64,000 nucleotides of DNA, taken from positions 1 to 64,000 of the forward strand of contig JBBJJH010000020.1 of assembly GCA_037623315.1 (NCBI GenBank). The letters are read 5' to 3'. The DNA is from Halanaerobiaceae bacterium ANBcell28. GTDB taxonomy: Bacteria > Bacillota > Halanaerobiia > Halanaerobiales > DTU029. The notes beneath the pieces were generated by a model. The model did no database searches. It worked only from the letters and a program-made list of their open reading frames with translations, and was not told the DNA's origin. Shown piece after piece: positions 33,121-42,332 of the stretch. The position numbers were made by a program, and so were the translations under genes. Position 1 is the first letter of the stretch. Every line of letters begins with the position of its first letter.

Positions 33121-34233
33121 ATGAGTGAGCGAATATATTTGGCTTCACCACATATGAGTGATGAAGGCTATGAAATGCAGTATGTAAAGGAAGCTTTCGA
33201 TACAAATTGGATTGCTCCACTTGGAAAGAATGTAAATGAATTTGAGAATGAACTTGCTTCTAAAGTAGGTAGTAAAGCCGCTGCAGCTCTTTCTTCAGGT
33301 ACAGGAGCTATTCATCTAGCCCTTAAAGCTGCTGGAGTAGGGGAAGGGGATATTGTCTTTTGTCCAAGCCTTACCTTTGCTGCTAGTGCAAATCCTATAA
33401 TCTATCAGAATGCTGTTCCAGTTTTTATAGATAGTGATTATGAAACATGGAATATATGCCCTGAAGCATTAGAAAAGGCTTTTGAGAAATATCCTGAAGT
33501 AAAGGCAGTAATTGTAGTTCATCTCTATGGTTTGTCTGCTGATATGGATAGGATCATAGAGCTTTGTAAAAAACACAATGTAGTACTTATAGAAGATGCA
33601 GCAGAATCTCTAGGCACATACTATAAGGGAAAACATACAGGTAGCTTTGGAGACTATGGGATATTCTCTTTTAACGGAAATAAGATTATCACTACTTCTG
33701 GTGGTGGTATGCTTGTCTCTGACAATGAGGAAAGAATAGAAAAGGTGCGATTCTGGGCAACACAGTCAAGAGACAAAGCAAGACATTATCAACATAGTGA
33801 GCTAGGCTTTAATTATAGGATGAGTAATATTGTGGCCGGTATTGGTAGAGGTCAGCTTAAAGTCTTAGATCAAAGGGTTGAAAAGAAGAAATATATATTT
33901 GAGTATTACAAAGGTGAGCTTTCTAAACTGGAAGCTGTAGAATTCATGCCAGTCAACGAATGGGATCAACCAAACTATTGGTTAACTTGCATGACTTTGA
34001 AAGGAAAGATAAAGCCAGTAGATATTATGGAGACTTTAGAAGCTGAGAATATCGAATCTAGGCCTATTTGGAAGCCAATGCATATGCAACCTTTCTTTGA
34101 AGAGTATGACTTTATAGGTGAAGGGGTATCTGAGGATATATTCAAAAGAGGTGTATGCTTGCCAAGTGATACCAAGATGATAGATGATGATCTTGAAAGA
34201 GTCTGTGAAATTATAAAGGGGTTGTTTTTGTAA
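33121..34233 (+). CDS. DegT/DnrJ/EryC1 aminotransferase (EpsN/PglE-like)
   Basis: A 370-residue PLP-dependent sugar aminotransferase. It shows ALSSGTGAIHLALKAAGVGE, VFCPSLTFAASANPIIY, LIEDAAESLG and the PLP lysine in FSFNGNKIITTSGGGM (near residue 188). It resembles EpsN/PglE-type enzymes that aminate C4 of UDP-4-keto-6-deoxy-GlcNAc. It is the first gene of locus 1, two bases ahead of the phosphoglycosyltransferase gene, so the aminated sugar may be the one loaded on the lipid carrier. No 4,6-dehydratase for this sugar lies in locus 1; CapE in locus 2 is of a different (inverting) type. Confidence 0.88.
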   Translation: MSERIYLASPHMSDEGYEMQYVKEAFDTNWIAPLGKNVNEFENELASKVGSKAAAALSSGTGAIHLALKAAGVGEGDIVFCPSLTFAASANPIIYQNAVPVFIDSDYETWNICPEALEKAFEKYPEVKAVIVVHLYGLSADMDRIIELCKKHNVVLIEDAAESLGTYYKGKHTGSFGDYGIFSFNGNKIITTSGGGMLVSDNEERIEKVRFWATQSRDKARHYQHSELGFNYRMSNIVAGIGRGQLKVLDQRVEKKKYIFEYYKGELSKLEAVEFMPVNEWDQPNYWLTCMTLKGKIKPVDIMETLEAENIESRPIWKPMHMQPFFEEYDFIGEGVSEDIFKRGVCLPSDTKMIDDDLERVCEIIKGLFL

Positions 34234-34234
34234 T

Positions 34235-34972
34235 ATGCAAACAGAAACTAAATCTAATACTACACAAACAACTAAAAAGCATAAAAAAGGCGGAATATAT
34301 AGAAGGTTTATAAAAAGACCTATGGACTTTGTATTATCTTTGCTTGCAATTATAGTTTTAAGTCCAGTATTATTGATAGTAGCTATATTAGTGAGAGTGA
34401 AATTAGGTAGTCCAGTGATCTTTAAGCAAAAAAGACCTGGACTTAATGAAAAGATATTTACGATATATAAGTTCAGGACAATGACTGATAAAAGAGATGA
34501 GAATGGGGAACTGCTTCCTGATAGTGAAAGGCTTACTAAGTTTGGGAAGTTTTTACGTTCAACATCTCTTGATGAGTTGCCAGAGTTGTTTAATATACTC
34601 AAGGGTGATATGAGTATAGTGGGTCCAAGGCCTCAATTAGTACGTGATATGGTATTTATGACACCTGAACAAAGAGAGAGACATTCAGTTCATCCAGGTC
34701 TTACGGGATGGGCCCAAGTAAATGGCAGAAATAATATTAGCTGGGAAGAAAAGTTTTCTCTTGATTTAGAGTATATTGAGGATATTTCTTTTTTAAAGGA
34801 TATGCAAATTATAATCATGACAGTTGCTAAGGTTCTTATGAAGGATGATATATCGACAGAGGGTTTGGATACAGCAGAAGATCTTGGTGATTATTTATTA
34901 AGTAATGGTAAAATTGATAAAGAAACATATATCTATAGTAAAGAGAGAGGCATAGAAATAGTTAATAGATGA
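34235..34972 (+). CDS. initiating phosphoglycosyltransferase (PglC/EpsL-like)
   Basis: A 245-residue monotopic membrane enzyme that transfers a sugar-1-phosphate to undecaprenyl phosphate. It has one re-entrant N-terminal membrane segment (DFVLSLLAIIVLSPVLLIVAIL), the KQKRPGL and FRTMTD motifs, the catalytic DE pair in STSLDELPELFN, and DMSIVGPRPQL ... HPGLTGWAQVNGRNN. The short single-domain form fits the PglC/EpsL class rather than long WbaP-type enzymes. It starts polymer assembly for locus 1. Confidence 0.92.
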   Translation: MQTETKSNTTQTTKKHKKGGIYRRFIKRPMDFVLSLLAIIVLSPVLLIVAILVRVKLGSPVIFKQKRPGLNEKIFTIYKFRTMTDKRDENGELLPDSERLTKFGKFLRSTSLDELPELFNILKGDMSIVGPRPQLVRDMVFMTPEQRERHSVHPGLTGWAQVNGRNNISWEEKFSLDLEYIEDISFLKDMQIIIMTVAKVLMKDDISTEGLDTAEDLGDYLLSNGKIDKETYIYSKERGIEIVNR

Positions 34973-34981
34973 GGTGTTAAG

Positions 34982-35737
34982 ATGAGTCATATAATACCAA
35001 ATGATAAATTAGTATCCATAATTACTCCTGTATATAATTCTGAAAAATATATAAGGGATACAATAAATAGTGTTTTATCACAGACTTATACTAATTGGGA
35101 AATGCTTATTGCTGATGATTGTTCTAAAGATAATACAGCTAATGTTGTAAAGGAATTTGATGATTCTCGAATTAAGTATTTTAAGCTAGAAAATAATTCA
35201 GGTGCAGCTATAGCTAGAAATAAAGCTTTGGAACAAGCAAGGGGTAAATATATTGCATTCTTGGACTCAGATGATATGTGGAAGCCTAATAAGTTAGAAA
35301 GACAATTAAAATTTATGGTTCAAAGAAATATAGGGTTCTCATTTACTGGGTATGAGATACTAAGAGATAAAAATAATAAAGTAATAAAGGTGCCTAAAAA
35401 GCTTAATTATAGTGGATTTATGAAGAATACTATTATAGGTACACTTACTGTTATGTTGAATAAGGAGATTATTGGTGATGTTAGATTAGTTAATGTTAAG
35501 AAAGATCATGATTCAATGACTTGGGCTAAAATACTTAGAGAAAACAATTTAGCTTATGGCTTAAACGAAAGTTTGGCATATTATAGGAAAGTTGAAGGTT
35601 CTATATCAAATAATAAGTTTAGAGCAGTTAAGAATCATTGGAATAATTGCAGACATATTGAAAATTTATCTATTTTTAAATGCCTTTACTATTTTATTTT
35701 TTATTGCCTTAATGCCTTTAAAAAGCATTATTTATAA
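34982..35737 (+). CDS. family 2 glycosyltransferase
   Basis: A 251-residue GT-A fold enzyme. It shows SIITPVYNSEKYIRDTINSV, ADDCSKDNT and the metal-binding FLDSDDMWKPNKL. Residues 215-251 form a hydrophobic tail that may hold it at the membrane. GAGGTG precedes the ATG. Donor and acceptor unknown. The next 195 bases (35738-35932) contain no gene that I can see. Confidence 0.88.
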   Translation: MSHIIPNDKLVSIITPVYNSEKYIRDTINSVLSQTYTNWEMLIADDCSKDNTANVVKEFDDSRIKYFKLENNSGAAIARNKALEQARGKYIAFLDSDDMWKPNKLERQLKFMVQRNIGFSFTGYEILRDKNNKVIKVPKKLNYSGFMKNTIIGTLTVMLNKEIIGDVRLVNVKKDHDSMTWAKILRENNLAYGLNESLAYYRKVEGSISNNKFRAVKNHWNNCRHIENLSIFKCLYYFIFYCLNAFKKHYL

Positions 35738-35932
35738 AAGAGATTTTTTGAATTGTTATTATTTAGTATATAGTAATATAATTTTAAAAAATTTGTCTTA
35801 ATAATATATGGATATATCAATATGCTTTTCACTTAATTTAAATCTGGACAAATGTGATATATGCTAAATTATAGTTTAAACACTAGAATTATTACTAAGA
35901 AAATTTTAAAAACAAGAGGAGGAGTTTTTAAT

Positions 35933-36969
35933 ATGTTCAAAATAGGTATTTGCGGTCATTTTGGGGGAAAAAAAAACTTTTAAATGGACAAACAATTAAG
36001 ACAAAGCTATTAAATAAAGAGTTAAATATAGCAATTGGAAGTAATAATATTCAAATTGTTGATACACATGGGTGGAAAAGAAATCCATATAAATTGATTC
36101 TTGAATGTATAAAACTTCATAAGCATTGCGAAAATATTGTGATATTACCAGCTCGTAATGGCTTAAGAATTTTTGGACCTCTATTCAGCATTCTAAATTA
36201 TTTTTTTCATAGAAAGTTACATTATGTTGTTATAGGAGGATGGTTACCCGAATTAATAAAAAATAAATATATACTCAAATGGCATCTTAAACGCTTTGAA
36301 GGTATATATGTCGAAACACAAGGTATGCTTAAATCTCTTCAACAAATTGGCTTTAATAATGTTATATGCCTTCCTAATTTTAAACGGTTAAACATTGTTG
36401 AAGAAAGTGAGATTTCGTACACAACTCAAGAACCATATAAACTTTGTACTTTTTCAAGAGTTATGAAGGAGAAAGGTATAGAAGACGCTATTTATGCAGT
36501 AAAAAAAGCTAACGAATTTTATAACAGGATTGTATATACTCTAGACATATATGGACAAATTGATGATGGTTATAAAAATTCCTTTCAAATAGTGCTGAAT
36601 AATTGTCCATCTTATATTAAATATAAAGGAACTGTAAATTATGAAGATAGTGTTGATGTTATAAAAGATTATTTTGCTTTATTGTTCCCAACTTATTATG
36701 AAGGTGAAGGGTTTGCAGGTACTATCCTAGATGCATATGCATCGGGAGTTCCAGTTATAAGTACAAATTGGAAATATAACGGAGAAGTTATTAGACACGA
36801 AGTTGACGGCATATTATATGATTATTCTGATGAAAAAGCTTTATTTGAAATACTGTTAAAAGTCAAGAAGAATCCGTATATTATAAATAGTTTAAAGAAA
36901 AATTGTTTGAAAAGAGCAAAACAATATTCGCCTGAAATAGTGATAAAGAGATTTATTGAAAATATATAA
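35933..36969 (+). CDS. family 4 glycosyltransferase, start in another frame (-1 shift at A AAA AAC)
   Basis: The natural start is ATG 35933, after GAGGAGG. That frame reads MFKIGICGHFGGKKNF and stops at 35981-35983. One frame back, LLNGQTIKTKLLNKEL and the whole enzyme follow to 36969. Family members begin with this G-H-F-G...L-x-x-G-Q-T-x-K-T-K continuous sequence, so the two belong together. The join lies at nine As ending in C, and the zero-frame codons there are A AAA AAC (35971-35977), the canonical -1 slippery heptamer. The GT4 motifs YEGEGFAGTILDAYASGVPV and VISTNWKYNGEVI are intact. Alternatives are a missing A in the assembly or phase variation. TTG 35950 is an unlikely start. Confidence 0.75.
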
Positions 36970-36982
36970 AAGGGGTAAGTAT

Positions 36983-37894
36983 ATGGCGTTAAATATATAT
37001 AATATAAAAAGATGGCTAAAGATGTTGACTGGTAATAGCATCTTACATGTTAATCAAGGTGTTGGTAAAATATATTCAACTAAAAATGTAGAAGGATATT
37101 ACAATGATTTAACTGAAAAAGTTACAAGAAATAAAGAATTATATAATTCAGTTAAAATACCACTTTATCAACTAGAAAGTGGAAAGAAGGTTGTTTTTCC
37201 TATTGATGTTTTTCAATATGGTCTTGGCTCGTATGACTTATATTTATTAGAGAACAATAGATTGTTTTTAGAAAAGTTTAAATTATGTGTCGATTGGTCT
37301 ATTGATAATCAAGAATTAAACGGTGCATGGAACACATTCTTTTTTCATTATCCAGATACTCCATATTCAGCAATGGCACAAGGTGAAGGAATATCATTAT
37401 TATTGAGGGCATATATAAAATTTGAAGAAGAAATCTATTTGAAAGCTGCTGAAAAGGCTGTTGAGTTTTTAATTAAGCCAATTGAAGAAGGTGGAACTTC
37501 TAAATACACTAATGGCAATGTATTTCTAAAAGAATATATGACAGAACCAACTGTACTTAATGGATGGATATTTGCTATATTTGGTTTGTATGACTATTTG
37601 AAAATAGTTAAAGATAAGACTGTTGCAGATGTATATCATTGTTCTATAAAGACAATGATACACAATATGGAGAGATTTGATAATGGGTATTGGAGTAAAT
37701 ATGATATTAGTAATATGATTGCCAGTCCATTTTATCATGACTTACATATTGCACAATTAGCAATTATGTATGAAATTACTGAGGAAGAAATATTTAAAAA
37801 GTATCAAGATAAGTGGATTAAATATAAAGATAAACGACTAAATAGATATAGATCATTTATTAATAAAGCGATTCAAAAAATAAAAGAAAAATAA
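36983..37894 (+). CDS. D-glucuronyl C5-epimerase-like protein
   Basis: A 303-residue protein matching the C-terminal catalytic domain of glucuronyl C5-epimerases. It shows QYGLGSYDLYLLENN, WNTFFFHYPDTPYSAMAQGEG, VLNGWIFAIFGLYDYL and SPFYHDLHIAQLAIMY. Such enzymes turn D-glucuronate into L-iduronate within a polymer or lipid-linked chain. ATG 36983 follows AAGGGG; an in-frame ATG at 36956 overlaps the upstream gene. No signal peptide is present, so it would act in the cytoplasm on the growing repeat unit. Ugd, encoded at 49059, supplies UDP-glucuronate. Confidence 0.82.
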   Translation: MALNIYNIKRWLKMLTGNSILHVNQGVGKIYSTKNVEGYYNDLTEKVTRNKELYNSVKIPLYQLESGKKVVFPIDVFQYGLGSYDLYLLENNRLFLEKFKLCVDWSIDNQELNGAWNTFFFHYPDTPYSAMAQGEGISLLLRAYIKFEEEIYLKAAEKAVEFLIKPIEEGGTSKYTNGNVFLKEYMTEPTVLNGWIFAIFGLYDYLKIVKDKTVADVYHCSIKTMIHNMERFDNGYWSKYDISNMIASPFYHDLHIAQLAIMYEITEEEIFKKYQDKWIKYKDKRLNRYRSFINKAIQKIKEK

Positions 37895-37916
37895 TATATC
37901 AGTTAGGAGTAGAAAT

Positions 37917-39038
37917 ATGGAAAATAGGAATTCCGGTCCTATGAGGATCTTATGTATAGTAGGAGGAATGAATGCAGGTGGAGCAGAAACGTTTCTTATG
38001 AAAGTTTATAGATCTTTAGATAGAAGTAAATATCAAATGGACTTTTATGTATCATCAAAAGGTGAATGTTATTACGATAAGGAAATAAAATCAATGGGCG
38101 GAAGGATTTTTCGTTCAGTTCCAAAAACAAGAAATCTTTTTAAATCTTTTAAAGCTCTTCATGAAGTTGTAAAAAGGGAAGAATATTTATTCGTTTTGAG
38201 GGTTTCACAACACTCTTTATCTTCTCTTGATTTAATTGCAGCTAAATTGGGTGGGGCCAAGGTGTTGGTTTTTAGATCTAGTAATTCAGGAACTGGAGGT
38301 GGCAATGTAGATAGAATATTACACACCTTATTTAAATGGCTTACTATAACAGTTCCTACAATAAAGATTGCACCATCAACAGAAGCTGCTAATTTTATGT
38401 TTGGAAGGAAATCTATAGATAAAGGAAATGCAATAATAGTTAAGAATGGTTTAGAAATAGATAATTATAAATATAATCAAGAGATAAGAAAGAGATTACG
38501 TAAAGAATTCAATATAGAAGATAAGTTTGTTATTGGGCATGTTGGTAGATTTAACGAACAAAAAAATCATTTATTTTTACTTGATATTTTTGAAGAAATA
38601 TTAAAAAGAGATAATGACAGTATATTACTGTTAGTAGGAAAGGGCGAACTTGAAGAAGATATAAAAAATAAAATTGATAAATTAGGTTTAAAAGAAAATG
38701 TAATTTTTACAGGAGTGAGATCTGATGTTCCCGAGATTATGATGGCAATGGACGTTTTAATTTTCCCTTCATTATATGAGGGTATGCCTAATACATTAAT
38801 AGAGGCTCAGGCAACAGGATTACCATGTATTGCTTCAAATTCTATCACTAAAGAAGCTAACATTACAGGTTTAATGTCATTTTTATCTTTAAAGGATAAT
38901 GTTAAATGCTGGGCTGATATTGCCTTAGAATATAAAAGTGGCTTCAAAAGAGAACATAGAAAAGAAGCTTTTATAGAAAATGGTTATGATATAACTTCTG
39001 TATCGCAGAACCTAGTAGATATTATATTTAAATTATAG
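37917..39038 (+). CDS. family 4 glycosyltransferase
   Basis: A 373-residue GT-B enzyme. The N-terminus is ILCIVGGMNAGGAETFLMKV (acceptor-site glycine loop). The C-terminal half has IGHVGRFNEQKNHLFLLDIF and the nucleotide-sugar motif PSLYEGMPNTLIEAQATGLP. GGAG precedes ATG 37917. Specificity unknown; it resembles capsule transferases of the EpsF/WcaL type. Confidence 0.9.
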   Translation: MENRNSGPMRILCIVGGMNAGGAETFLMKVYRSLDRSKYQMDFYVSSKGECYYDKEIKSMGGRIFRSVPKTRNLFKSFKALHEVVKREEYLFVLRVSQHSLSSLDLIAAKLGGAKVLVFRSSNSGTGGGNVDRILHTLFKWLTITVPTIKIAPSTEAANFMFGRKSIDKGNAIIVKNGLEIDNYKYNQEIRKRLRKEFNIEDKFVIGHVGRFNEQKNHLFLLDIFEEILKRDNDSILLLVGKGELEEDIKNKIDKLGLKENVIFTGVRSDVPEIMMAMDVLIFPSLYEGMPNTLIEAQATGLPCIASNSITKEANITGLMSFLSLKDNVKCWADIALEYKSGFKREHRKEAFIENGYDITSVSQNLVDIIFKL

Positions 39039-39102
39039 ATTATTTTATTTATAATGTAGGAACATTATTAAAGCAAATATATTATAAGAATAGGAGAAAA
39101 GC

Positions 39103-40284
39103 ATGAAAAAGATTCCCATAGATTATGTAATTGAGCCTATATTATTTATCTATATAATTAGTCTTTATTTATTAACATATAGACCAGGCTTAAATATGAT
39201 AAGTAATGCTATAGCTGCTTTGCTAATAAGTATTATATGGGCTAATATTTTATTATCTAAGCGAAAGATTGTTATTAATAAATTTTTAGTATTATATTTC
39301 TTCTTTATTTTAAGTTGTTTAGCGTCAGCGTTATATGCAATTAATCAAGAAGTAGTTATAGTGTGGGTTAGAACTCTAGTATTAATATTTCTTCTTATGA
39401 TATCTTTTATTAATTATATAGACTCACCTAAGAAATTATACAATTTTATGAGAAGTTATGCTTTATCAGGATTTATAGCGAGTGTTTATATATTATTAAA
39501 TTCAGATTTCACACAAATAAGTAGATTAGGTGGGGATTTAGGAAATGTAAATACAATAGGAATGATAATTGGTATATCTTCAGCATTTTGTTTTTTCTTT
39601 ATTTTAGAAGAAAAAAAGTTCTTATATTTACCTATTCTTTTGGTAAATATAATGATTATAATGTTAACTGGATCAAGGAAGGCATTGCTTTTTGTAATTA
39701 TAATTATAGTAATAATGATGTATTCAAAAAATGTAATAGGAAAAGGGAGAAGGATTCAAGCTATTATAGCTATTTTGCTAATTGTTATAGTATTTTATTA
39801 TACTGTTTCTAATGTGCCTTTTTTATATCAAGTTATGGGCCGGAGGATCAATAACTTATTTGACTTTGTTTTTGGTGATGGAACTACTGAAGGTTCTATG
39901 AATACTAGATATCATATGATAAGTTTAGGATTGTCATGGTTTAAAGATAGACCATTAACAGGTTATGGTATAAATAATTATAGATTTTTGTATGGCAACA
40001 TAACAGGATGGTATACTTATTCTCACAACAATATAGTTGAACTTTTAGTTGGGGTTGGTTTTCTCGGTACAATCATATATTACTTGACAAATCTTATTCC
40101 TATTATAAAATTACTCAAAAACAAAAATAGTTCATATAGTATGATAAATTATACATTTTTATCAATAATAATTGGGTACTTACTAATGTCAGTGAGTTTG
40201 ATTTATTATTATGATAAACATATAAGTATAATATTATCAGTTGCTTGTGTTATAGAAAGAATATATAAGACAAATAAAAAATAA
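39103..40284 (+). CDS. Wzy-type O-antigen/capsule polymerase, locus 1
   Basis: A 393-residue protein with about ten hydrophobic segments and a long loop near residues 240-305 containing NTRYHMISLGLSWFKDRPLT, GYGINNYR and YSHNNIVELLVGVGFLG. This is the O-antigen ligase/polymerase (Wzy_C) pattern with the H-N-x-x-x-E/L element. In a locus with a flippase and no ABC exporter, polymerase is the better reading than ligase. GGAGAAAAGC precedes the ATG. Confidence 0.85.
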   Translation: MKKIPIDYVIEPILFIYIISLYLLTYRPGLNMISNAIAALLISIIWANILLSKRKIVINKFLVLYFFFILSCLASALYAINQEVVIVWVRTLVLIFLLMISFINYIDSPKKLYNFMRSYALSGFIASVYILLNSDFTQISRLGGDLGNVNTIGMIIGISSAFCFFFILEEKKFLYLPILLVNIMIIMLTGSRKALLFVIIIIVIMMYSKNVIGKGRRIQAIIAILLIVIVFYYTVSNVPFLYQVMGRRINNLFDFVFGDGTTEGSMNTRYHMISLGLSWFKDRPLTGYGINNYRFLYGNITGWYTYSHNNIVELLVGVGFLGTIIYYLTNLIPIIKLLKNKNSSYSMINYTFLSIIIGYLLMSVSLIYYYDKHISIILSVACVIERIYKTNKK

Positions 40285-40300
40285 AAGGTGATTGATATAT

Positions 40301-41206
40301 ATGATTCAAAAGATAATAAGAGCAATAAAAAACCCAAAATTAATAATATTATTTTTGATGGAAAAGAAAATGTTTCGAATTATACCTGATTCAGTATTTT
40401 TGAAATTTAAGTATAGAGTTAAAATGGGTAAAAGGCTTAATATTAATAATCCTATAAATTATAATGAAAAACTTCAGTGGTTGAAGCTTAATTATCGTAT
40501 TCCTAATTATTCTAACCTAGTTGATAAATATAAAGTGAGAGATTATATTAAAAAGAATATTGGTAATAAATATTTAATTCCCCTTCTAGGCATATATAAT
40601 AATTTTGAAGAGATTGACTTTGATTCATTACCTAATCAATTTGTAATAAAACCTACTCATACTTCTGGGGATATATATATATGTAAAGATAAGTCAGACA
40701 TTGACTTGAGAAAGTTAAAAAGAAAAATTGATAGTTGGTTGAACAAAAATTACTTTTGGGTGCATCGCGAATGGCCTTATAAAAAAATAAAGCCAAGAAT
40801 AATTTGTGAGAAATATATGTTTGATGATTCAGGTGGTGGATTAAAAGATTATAAGTTTTTTTGCTTTAATGGTGAACCTAAAGCAATGTTTGTTGCCACA
40901 AATAGAGGTATAGATACTAGATTTGATTTTTTTGATTTAAATTTTAATAAATATCCTGTAGTTCAACATTATAAAAATGCTACAAAAAAAATAGAAAAGC
41001 CTATAGGTTTTGAGACGATGATTCAATTATCAAAGAAACTATCAAGTAATATGCCACATGTTAGAGTAGATTTTTATGATATTAACGGCGATATATACTT
41101 TGGCGAATTGACTTTCTACCATTTTAGTGGTTTTGAGATGTTTGAGCCTGATACGTATGATGAAATATTTGGTTCTTGGTTAAAACTACCAAAACCGAGG
41201 GGATGA
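40301..41206 (+). CDS. TupA-like ATP-grasp protein
   Basis: A 301-residue protein of the TupA-like ATP-grasp family. It shows INYNEKLQWLKLNYR, DKYKVRDYIKKNIG, QFVIKPTHTSGDIYICKD (ATP-binding lysine), CEKYMFDD ... LKDYKFFCFNG and HVRVDFYDINGDIYFGELTF (metal-binding Asp/Glu). Relatives sit in polysaccharide loci and are thought to link an amino acid or similar group, as in teichuronopeptide synthesis by TupA. Given the uronic acids made here, an amide link to a uronate is a reasonable idea but unproven. ATG 40301 is chosen over TTG 40292 because AAAGGTG fits it better. Confidence 0.85.
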   Translation: MIQKIIRAIKNPKLIILFLMEKKMFRIIPDSVFLKFKYRVKMGKRLNINNPINYNEKLQWLKLNYRIPNYSNLVDKYKVRDYIKKNIGNKYLIPLLGIYNNFEEIDFDSLPNQFVIKPTHTSGDIYICKDKSDIDLRKLKRKIDSWLNKNYFWVHREWPYKKIKPRIICEKYMFDDSGGGLKDYKFFCFNGEPKAMFVATNRGIDTRFDFFDLNFNKYPVVQHYKNATKKIEKPIGFETMIQLSKKLSSNMPHVRVDFYDINGDIYFGELTFYHFSGFEMFEPDTYDEIFGSWLKLPKPRG

Positions 41207-41207
41207 G

Positions 41208-42332
41208 ATGATGAAAATTATTCATGTTTCTTGTGAAGGTTTAGGCAATGGTGGTGTACAAGCAGTTATTATGAATATCGTAAGATTTTTAAAAGAAGAC
41301 ATTAATTTTGACATACTATTATTTACAGATGAAGAGAGGTACTATGAAGATGAATTCTCTAAGTATGGACACATATATAGAATTCCAAATTATAATGGTA
41401 AATCAAAAATTAGAAGAAAGCTAGATTATTATATTAGGTTTTATAGAATATTTAAAGGTACTTATAAAATAATAAAAAAAAATGGCCCTTATGATGCTAT
41501 TCATTGTCATAATGACTTGGAAAGCGGAATTTGTAATTTAGCTGCTATGCTTGCAGGGGTAAAGTTGCGTATTTCCCATGCTCATATAAACCATAGTCAG
41601 TTTTCAAAGATAAATATTATAGGAAATATTTATAGAATTATGTTAAGGTTATTATTGAATTTATGTAGTAATATAAAAGTTGCTTGTACTAAAGAAGCGT
41701 TTCAGAATATTTTTGGGAAGAAGAAATATAAAGAAAGTAACTCTATAATTTTACCTAATCCAGTTAATATTTCAAAATTTAGCAAATCACGCTCGTGCTT
41801 AGAGCTTAATAAAGATATAAACATTGTTCACGTAGGAAAATATTGCAAAAATAAAAATCAGAAATTTTTAATTGAAATACTACCATATATATTAAAAGAG
41901 TTTCCCAATGCTATATTACAATTAATTGGTTTTGGAGAAAATTATAAAAAAGAGCTTCAAAATTTAGTTAAGTCATATGGTTTAGATTCTAATGTCAAAT
42001 TTTTACCTTCAGATTCAAATATAAAAGAAGTTTTAGATAATGCTAGTTTATTTATGTTCCCTTCGATAAGAGAAGGATTTGGTATTGCTTTGCTAGAAGC
42101 ACAAGCTATGGAATTGCATTGTTTAGTTTCTGATACAGTACCTAAAGAAGTAGATTGTGGCTTATGCGAATTTTTGCCTCTAACAAGTGCTAAAGAAATT
42201 TGGGGCAAGGAAGCGATAAATATAATTAAAAATAAAAATAATAATAAATTAGATAGAAAGAGACTTTTATCCTTAGATTCTAAGAATTATGCAAAAAAAA
42301 TGAAAGATTTATATAAAGGAGGAGTGTTATGA
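41208..42332 (+). CDS. family 4 glycosyltransferase
   Basis: A 374-residue GT-B enzyme. It shows N-terminal IHVSCEGLGNGGVQAVIMNI, IHCHNDLESGICNLAA and the C-terminal PSIREGFGIALLEAQAMELH, the E-x7-E element of GT4. ATG 41208 or 41211 follows GAGGGG. It overlaps the next gene by four bases (ATGA). Confidence 0.9.
   Translation: MMKIIHVSCEGLGNGGVQAVIMNIVRFLKEDINFDILLFTDEERYYEDEFSKYGHIYRIPNYNGKSKIRRKLDYYIRFYRIFKGTYKIIKKNGPYDAIHCHNDLESGICNLAAMLAGVKLRISHAHINHSQFSKINIIGNIYRIMLRLLLNLCSNIKVACTKEAFQNIFGKKKYKESNSIILPNPVNISKFSKSRSCLELNKDINIVHVGKYCKNKNQKFLIEILPYILKEFPNAILQLIGFGENYKKELQNLVKSYGLDSNVKFLPSDSNIKEVLDNASLFMFPSIREGFGIALLEAQAMELHCLVSDTVPKEVDCGLCEFLPLTSAKEIWGKEAINIIKNKNNNKLDRKRLLSLDSKNYAKKMKDLYKGGVL

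Noticed and set aside
35950-36969. Glycosyltransferase starting at TTG 35950
   Set aside because: It has no ribosome-binding site and lacks the conserved N-terminus, which is found in the adjacent frame from ATG 35933 behind GAGGAGG.
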